Assembly (NCBI GenBank): GCA_007695175.1
Contig: REEH01000088.1
Location: forward strand, 1-53,837
Origin: Spirochaetaceae bacterium
Lineage (GTDB): Bacteria > Spirochaetota > Spirochaetia > DSM-27196 > Alkalispirochaetaceae
Length of the DNA: 53,837 nt
Direction of reading: 5' to 3'
The translations under genes were made by a program, and so were the position numbers. Under the pieces are notes generated by a model that was given only the letters and a program-made list of their open reading frames with translations, ran no database searches and was not told the origin of the DNA. Below, piece after piece: positions 49,476-53,837 of this stretch. Numbering within the stretch: the first letter of the stretch is position 1; the number at the start of each line of letters is the position of its first letter.

Positions 49476-50249
49476 GTGTCTCAGCTTCTGGTCCGCATCA
49501 ATGTACTTTCCCGACCCCTTCCGGTACGCGCCCTCCTGCTCGGCTGCGTTCTGGCTCTTCTCGTTCCCTTCAATGCCCGTGCTCAGGTCATACCTCCGAT
49601 CGTTCTCGAATACGAGTACGAAGAGGACGATTCCTCCCGGTACGAGGATATCATCCGTGACCTGGTGGACCGCTACGAAGACCTGCGCGAGCGACTCCGT
49701 GTGGAGATCAGACGCAACGAAGACATGTTCACGCGGGCGGAAATGGATGAGGCCCTGCGTCTTTTCCGGGCGGATCTGCAGGAAGCGCGCGCGCGAATCA
49801 CGGTACTGGAAGCGCGTCTCAAGGAGTCGGAAGTGCGCCGCCGGACGGCGGAGGAGAAGTCCCGCCGATACAAAGCGACCCTGCTCAAGACCGAGGACGG
49901 ACTGCTGCGGGAGCTGGAAACAACGTGGAGTATCGTCGATGCGATGCAGGTGGAGCACCTTTTCCAGGGGGGGCCCACCTTCTCGCCCTCCGGTAGGCTG
50001 GGCGCCCTGGGAATCATCAATATACCCGGCACACGGCTCAGCCTGGTGGCCGGGACGGATTACGATCTTCGTGACCAGGACTGGACCACAACGTTCGGCG
50101 TTACGTTCCGATTTCTTTCCCAGCGCACGATCGTGGAAAACTGGATTCGTCTGCGCAATCGGGAGCATCAGAAGGAGTATCTTACGCCGGATGAACTGCA
50201 GGCGATCCGCGCTCGCCGGCGTTTTGCTCCAACCGTTCCCCTCCCGTGA
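49476..50249 (+). CDS. Exported coiled-coil protein of unknown function
   Basis: A 257-residue protein with a signal peptide (PVRALLLGCVLALLVPFNARAQ), a long acidic/basic coiled coil (about 55-140, DLVDRYEDLRERLRVEIRRN onward), and a C-terminal segment with alternating hydrophobics (ISLV-type strands near GTDYDLRDQDWTTTFGVTFRF) that looks like part of a beta-barrel or sheet. No family recognised. The GTG at 49476 follows GAGAGG; upstream ATGs at 49440 and 49449 are less likely. It is probably periplasmic or outer-membrane associated. Confidence 0.75.
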   Translation: MSQLLVRINVLSRPLPVRALLLGCVLALLVPFNARAQVIPPIVLEYEYEEDDSSRYEDIIRDLVDRYEDLRERLRVEIRRNEDMFTRAEMDEALRLFRADLQEARARITVLEARLKESEVRRRTAEEKSRRYKATLLKTEDGLLRELETTWSIVDAMQVEHLFQGGPTFSPSGRLGALGIINIPGTRLSLVAGTDYDLRDQDWTTTFGVTFRFLSQRTIVENWIRLRNREHQKEYLTPDELQAIRARRRFAPTVPLP

Positions 50250-50255
50250 CCATCG

Positions 50256-50264
50256 TGATACACT
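50256..50264 (+). promoter_or_regulatory. Extended -10 promoter of tkt
   Basis: TGATACACT fits the extended -10 pattern, 33 nt before the tkt ATG. The ten-base string CGTGATACAC is also found upstream of the PAS gene (starting 43098), so the two may share a promoter type. GAGGAG near 50283 serves as ribosome-binding site. Confidence 0.4.
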
Positions 50265-50297
50265 GCTCGCAACTAAGGATATGAGGAGATACTCGTT

Positions 50298-52280
50298 ATG
50301 GATAACAAGGCAGTAGCAGCGATAGCGCGTTCGGTGCGCACTCTTACGATCGATGCCGTGCAGGCGGCGAATTCCGGCCATCCCGGTATGCCCATGGGCA
50401 TGGCCGAGCTGGGAGCTCTGCTGTACGGGGAGTTCATGAACCACAACCCCGTCGATCCCGGATGGGCCAACCGCGATCGCTTCATCCTTTCCTGCGGTCA
50501 CGGATCGATGTTTCTCTATTCTCTCCTGCATCTGGCTGGATACGACCTGCCCCTGGAGGAGCTCAAGCAGTTTCGCCAGGTAGGCAGCAGGACCCCGGGA
50601 CATCCGGAATACGGTCATACTCCCGGTGTCGAGACGACCACGGGACCGCTCGGCCAGGGTCTCGCCAACGCGGTGGGCATGGCGATTGCGGAGCAGATGC
50701 TGGCGGCGCGATTCAACACTCCGGAGCACACCGTGGTGGACCACCATACTTACGTCATCGTCGGCGACGGCTGCCTGATGGAGGGCATCACCAGTGAGGC
50801 TTCCTCCCTGGCGGGCCACCTGGGACTCGGAAAGCTGATCGTATTTTATGATTCCAATCGAATCTCGATCGAGGGATCCACGGAGTTGGCCTTTACCGAG
50901 GATGTGGCCGCCCGCTACCGGGCCTACGGGTGGCAGGTGCTCCCGGGCGATGCCTACGATCCGGACCAGATCCGCACCCTTCTGGCGGAGGCAAAGGCGG
51001 ATCAGAGGAAGCCGACCCTGGTGATTCTGGAATCCGAGATCGGTCGTGGCTCGCCGAACAAGGCGGGCAGTCATGCTGTGCATGGTGCGGCCCTCGGCGA
51101 CGATGAAGTAGCGGCGACCAAAAAAGCGATCGGCCTGGATCCGGGGGAGATGTTCTATATCGATCCGGAGGCGACGGCGTTTTTCCGTACGCGCCGGGAG
51201 GAGCTGACCGCTCTCCAGGCTGAGTGGCGGAAAACGTTCGATGCATGGGCGGGAGCGAACCCGGGATTGCTGGCGCAGTGGAAGGAAATGGTAGGGGGAG
51301 AGTACAAGGATGTGCTGAAAGATATCGGACTGCCGCAGTACGAGAAGGGCAAAGGTGTCGCCACCCGTCAGGCCAGTGGAAAGGCGCTCCAGGCGATTGC
51401 CTCCATGCTGCCCGGTGTTGTGGGAGGGTCGGCGGACCTGGCCCCTTCCAACAACACGGCCCTGCCCGAGTACGGCGATTTCACACGGGACAACCGTGGC
51501 GGCCGGACGCTCCACTTCGGTGTGCGGGAGCTGGCGATGGCGGCCATCGGAAACGGAATGGCGCTTCACGGTGGCCTGCGTCCCTTTGTGGCGACCTTCC
51601 TCGTGTTCAGCGACTACCTGCGTCCGGCCCTCCGCCTTTCCGCGCTGATGCAGGTTCCGGTGGTCTACATTCTCACCCACGATTCCTTCTTTGTCGGTGA
51701 GGATGGCCCGACACACCAGCCGATCGAGCATATCGCGGCGATGCGGGCGATACCGGGGTTGCGTGTTCTGCGCCCCGCCGATGCGGAGGAAACGGGCGAA
51801 GCCTGGCTCATGGCGCTTGAGCACGATGGACCGACCGTGCTCGCCCTGACACGACAGAATCTGCCCACCCTGGAAAAAGCGGATGGAGAATGGAAAAAGG
51901 CCATGCGCCGTGGAGCCTACGTGGTGAAGGAATCGGAGACGGAGGGACGTCCGGAGCTGATTGTTGTGGCCACGGGCAGTGAAGTCTCTCTCGCCCTGGA
52001 AGCGGTGGAAGCAGCGGGGTGCGATGCGCGGGTGATATCGATGCCAAGCGTCGAGCTCTTTCGTGCGCAGGATGCGGCGTACCGCTCCGCTCTGCTGCCG
52101 GAGGGTGTCCCCGTTGTGACGGCGGAGGCCGGTGTCGCTCAGGGCTGGGACGCTCTGGCCGGTTCAGGGGATCGTATCTTCTCGATTGAGCGTTTCGGAG
52201 AGAGCGGCCCCGGTGGTGACGTGGCGAAGGCCCTGGGCTTTACCGCGGCGGACCTGGCGGAGCTTCTGCGGACGATCTGA
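50298..52280 (+). CDS. tkt: Transketolase
   Basis: A 660-residue thiamine diphosphate enzyme of the non-oxidative pentose phosphate pathway, moving two-carbon units between sugar phosphates. Key features are AANSGHPGMPMGMAELGALLYG, the cofactor motif GDGCLMEGITSEASSLAGHLGLGKLIVFYDSN, the catalytic Glu region LHFGVRELAMAAIGNGMALHGG, and THDSFFVGEDGPTHQPIEH. Length and domain order (PP, PYR and C-terminal) are normal. It faces rpiB, an enzyme of the same pathway, with 21 bp between their stops. Confidence 0.98.
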   Translation: MDNKAVAAIARSVRTLTIDAVQAANSGHPGMPMGMAELGALLYGEFMNHNPVDPGWANRDRFILSCGHGSMFLYSLLHLAGYDLPLEELKQFRQVGSRTPGHPEYGHTPGVETTTGPLGQGLANAVGMAIAEQMLAARFNTPEHTVVDHHTYVIVGDGCLMEGITSEASSLAGHLGLGKLIVFYDSNRISIEGSTELAFTEDVAARYRAYGWQVLPGDAYDPDQIRTLLAEAKADQRKPTLVILESEIGRGSPNKAGSHAVHGAALGDDEVAATKKAIGLDPGEMFYIDPEATAFFRTRREELTALQAEWRKTFDAWAGANPGLLAQWKEMVGGEYKDVLKDIGLPQYEKGKGVATRQASGKALQAIASMLPGVVGGSADLAPSNNTALPEYGDFTRDNRGGRTLHFGVRELAMAAIGNGMALHGGLRPFVATFLVFSDYLRPALRLSALMQVPVVYILTHDSFFVGEDGPTHQPIEHIAAMRAIPGLRVLRPADAEETGEAWLMALEHDGPTVLALTRQNLPTLEKADGEWKKAMRRGAYVVKESETEGRPELIVVATGSEVSLALEAVEAAGCDARVISMPSVELFRAQDAAYRSALLPEGVPVVTAEAGVAQGWDALAGSGDRIFSIERFGESGPGGDVAKALGFTAADLAELLRTI

Positions 52281-52301
52281 GTACGGGGGGACGGGAGCCG
52301 C

Positions 52302-52760
52302 TTATTCTTCCAGTTCCATGATCTTGCGCACCCGGTTTGCGTGGCGGCCCCCCTCCGGTCTCGAGTCGATGTAGGCGTCCAGCATCGCCTCCACCGGTTC
52401 CGCGTACTCGACCCGGCCCCCAAAGGCGAGGACGTTTACGTCGTTATGCTCCCGGGCCATGCGGGCGGAGAAGATATTCTGGGGCAGGGCGCAGCGGATT
52501 CCGTGGATCTTGTTGGCGGAGATACTCACTCCGATCCCCGTTCCGCAGGCGAGTATGGCAAAATCGAAGGAATCCTCTTCGGCGTGCCGCGCCGCCAGGA
52601 ACTCCTCGCATACGTCCTGAGCGATATCCGGGTAGTCCACGGCGTCATCGCTGTTGACGCCGCGGTTCACCACCGTGAAACCGCGCTTCTCCAGATGGCG
52701 CACGATTCTCTGCTTGAGCTCCACCGCGCCGTGATCGTTCCCGATTAGTACTCTTCCCAT
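52302..52760 (-). CDS. rpiB: Ribose-5-phosphate isomerase B
   Basis: RpiB interconverts ribulose 5-phosphate and ribose 5-phosphate. The 152-residue protein has the N-terminal IGNDHGAVELKQRI, the active-site Cys in ILACGTGIGVSISANKIHGIRCAL, and ARMAREHNDVNVLAFGGRV. The ATG at 52760 lies 7 nt after a TACAAT -10 box and has no ribosome-binding site, so a leaderless mRNA is expected. It is convergent with tkt. Confidence 0.97.
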   Translation of the reverse strand: MGRVLIGNDHGAVELKQRIVRHLEKRGFTVVNRGVNSDDAVDYPDIAQDVCEEFLAARHAEEDSFDFAILACGTGIGVSISANKIHGIRCALPQNIFSARMAREHNDVNVLAFGGRVEYAEPVEAMLDAYIDSRPEGGRHANRVRKIMELEE

Positions 52761-52767
52761 GGGGAAG

Positions 52768-52795
52768 ATTGTACACGCTTTCCCCGGAGGATCAA
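52768..52795 (-). promoter_or_regulatory. Promoter of rpiB, predicted leaderless
   Basis: On the minus strand TTGATC (52790-52795) and TACAAT (52768-52773, five of six) are 16 bp apart. The -10 ends 7 nt before the ATG at 52760. The -35 box overlaps the stop codon of the upstream gene. Confidence 0.5.
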
Positions 52796-53837
52796 TAGTA
52801 CAGGATGATGTCCCCGACCGTGCTGCTGTCGGTGTATTTTATCATCAGCGTCTCGGTCCTCGGCTCGTAGTGGCGTCCCTTTATGTACAGCTCGAAGGTG
52901 GGGTCGTTACGCCATTGCAGGTTGAAGAGGATCATGGACTGAAAGGGTGGAATCCCCTGCATGATGATGTAGTGAGTCCGGTTCTGCGGGGACTCCAGGC
53001 GGAAGGTGTGCTGCTGCGTCCCGATATCCACGCGGGTGAAATCCGCGATCGTCCAGATGAAGGAGCCCGCCCCGAGGTCGTCGTACAGGGAAATCATGCG
53101 GGGATACCAGGGGTTGTTTGACAGCACCGGGTACAGTACCTCGGGACCGAAACTCCCCTCCTGCCGGTCCATGCCCTGGTCGCTGAAAAAGAGCAATTGC
53201 GGCAGAAATCCGCGGTTGTCCGCCAGGGAGAGACCGGAAAGCACAAGATTTCGCCCTACCGTCACGGCGAGCATATCGCCGAATCGCAAGCCGTATGCTT
53301 CCAGAACGGCGCCGGCCCGGATCGAGTACTGCACATCAATCTCACCCTGGGAGGTCTCCAGGAAGAAAAGATCCTCAAACTGCCGGACAGCGGGAAAGAG
53401 GCGCTCCTCCATGATTGGAATGAAGCGACGCGCCGCCTCGCGCGATTCCTCCGAGGGGTGCTCCTGCGTGACAGCCGTTTCAAACATTCCCACCGCCGTC
53501 TTCACGTCCACCTCGCGGTAGTCCACGGAGCGGATCAAATCGATGAGATTCCGGTACAACGCCTCGGACCCGCGAAGAGCGGCAAAGGCCATGATGTTCC
53601 GGTCACGGAATACCGTAGGGTCACGGCCGGCTACACGAGTAGACAGATTGAGGGATTCCTGCTGATCCCGGGCGATAAAGCGATCGGTCACTTCCCTCAG
53701 ATTTCCCAGGAATGGAGCCGACAGAAAACCGGTCTCTCCCGGATGCTGATCGGCGGCGCGGCGCATCTGGTTGAATGCGGTGGTGTACTGATCGCGGTAC
53801 CACGCCTCGGCGAGGTACGCCGTGAGAATCTCCTCCG
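52792..53837 (-). CDS. Hypothetical protein, 5' end beyond window
   Basis: The frame is open from the right edge and ends at 52792; 347 codons are visible. An ATG at 53766 is internal, since the frame continues upstream as EEILTAYLAEAWYRDQYTTAFNQM. The first 180 visible residues are helical and resemble tetratricopeptide-type structure. The C-terminal part (about 190-347) is beta-rich (VLSGLSLADNRGFLPQLLFF, HYIIMQGIPPFQSMILFNLQ, LYIKGRHYEPRTETLMIKYTD). I recognise no family. Any signal peptide would be off the edge. It is upstream of rpiB, which has its own promoter. Confidence 0.75.
   Translation of the reverse strand, partial: EEILTAYLAEAWYRDQYTTAFNQMRRAADQHPGETGFLSAPFLGNLREVTDRFIARDQQESLNLSTRVAGRDPTVFRDRNIMAFAALRGSEALYRNLIDLIRSVDYREVDVKTAVGMFETAVTQEHPSEESREAARRFIPIMEERLFPAVRQFEDLFFLETSQGEIDVQYSIRAGAVLEAYGLRFGDMLAVTVGRNLVLSGLSLADNRGFLPQLLFFSDQGMDRQEGSFGPEVLYPVLSNNPWYPRMISLYDDLGAGSFIWTIADFTRVDIGTQQHTFRLESPQNRTHYIIMQGIPPFQSMILFNLQWRNDPTFELYIKGRHYEPRTETLMIKYTDSSTVGDIILYY

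Noticed and set aside
49341-51824. 827-codon minus-strand frame across the tkt region
   Set aside because: Antisense to transketolase and the coiled-coil gene; the translated sequence has no domain and is His/Arg-rich, as expected of a shadow frame.
1-53837. Search for CRISPR arrays, insertion sequences, prophage or toxin-antitoxin genes
   Set aside because: No regularly spaced repeats, transposase or integrase motifs, or paired small toxin-antitoxin frames were seen by reading.

Overview
The window (53,837 bp, roughly 60% G+C by eye) reads as continuous chromosome of a free-living spirochaete. The evidence is a short archaeal/eukaryotic-type ProRS as in Borrelia, a DUF2259 secreted protein, a DUF342/FapA protein next to a MinD-like ATPase, many lipoproteins with loose spirochaetal lipoboxes, a MurA carrying Asp in place of the catalytic Cys, and several hypotheticals that look spirochaete-restricted. 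A carotenoid desaturase gene would fit the pigmented, saccharolytic Spirochaeta/Alkalispirochaeta group; that placement is inference. I see no insertion sequence, prophage, CRISPR array, rRNA or complete tRNA gene.

Layout. 1-5.1 kb: proS (cut by the left edge), DUF2259 protein, a membrane protein, a CTP-dependent DAG/phytol kinase-type enzyme and a GH3 beta-N-acetylhexosaminidase lipoprotein. 5.2-12.4 kb: a ROK repressor divergent from a sugar ABC importer (binding protein, two permeases, no ATPase) and a GH65 disaccharide phosphorylase, with matching palindromes in the shared promoter region. 12.5-17.6 kb: crtI-type desaturase, GAF/HD-GYP phosphodiesterase, yidD, rpmG-rpmB, a palindrome-rich spacer and a PlsC-type acyltransferase. 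17.7-25.3 kb: lnt facing lgt (lipoprotein maturation), then fapA, a MinD-like ATPase and a membrane protein. 25.4-31.2 kb: CtpA-type protease, a WecG-like protein, FxsA, a secreted protein, an SDR protein, and a tight operon STAS/zinc ribbon - PspA-like - atypical response regulator. 31.2-35 kb: an A+T-rich spacer with five DnaA-box-like sites, followed by a three-gene membrane/DjlA-like operon. 35-43.6 kb: murA, lipoproteins, thrC, an HD-domain protein, an EIIA/PK_C-like/diadenylate-cyclase fusion, a 43-residue lipoprotein, a BI-1 protein and a PAS protein. 43.6-53.8 kb: aminotransferase divergent from hisA-hisIE, leuB-csaA, two envelope proteins (one LysM), a coiled-coil protein, tkt facing rpiB, and a hypothetical cut by the right edge.

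Three themes connect the genes. The first is envelope and lipoprotein biogenesis (lgt, lnt, murA, PlsC, LysM proteins, many lipoproteins). The second is carbon uptake and signalling (ABC/GH65 locus, tkt/rpiB, and the fusion that could link PTS state to c-di-AMP). The third is gene architecture: many start codons lie only 6-8 nt after a recognisable -10 hexamer and lack a ribosome-binding site, which predicts leaderless mRNAs, and five convergent gene pairs overlap at their 3' ends.

Most promising leads: the EIIA-PK_C-like-DAC fusion (40687-42003), the mirror-image promoters with a duplicated start codon at hisA (44886-44949), the STAS/PspA/regulator operon (29393-31226), the DnaA-box cluster (31218-31461) and the HisIE protein whose HisI half has lost its metal-binding residues (45713-46285).
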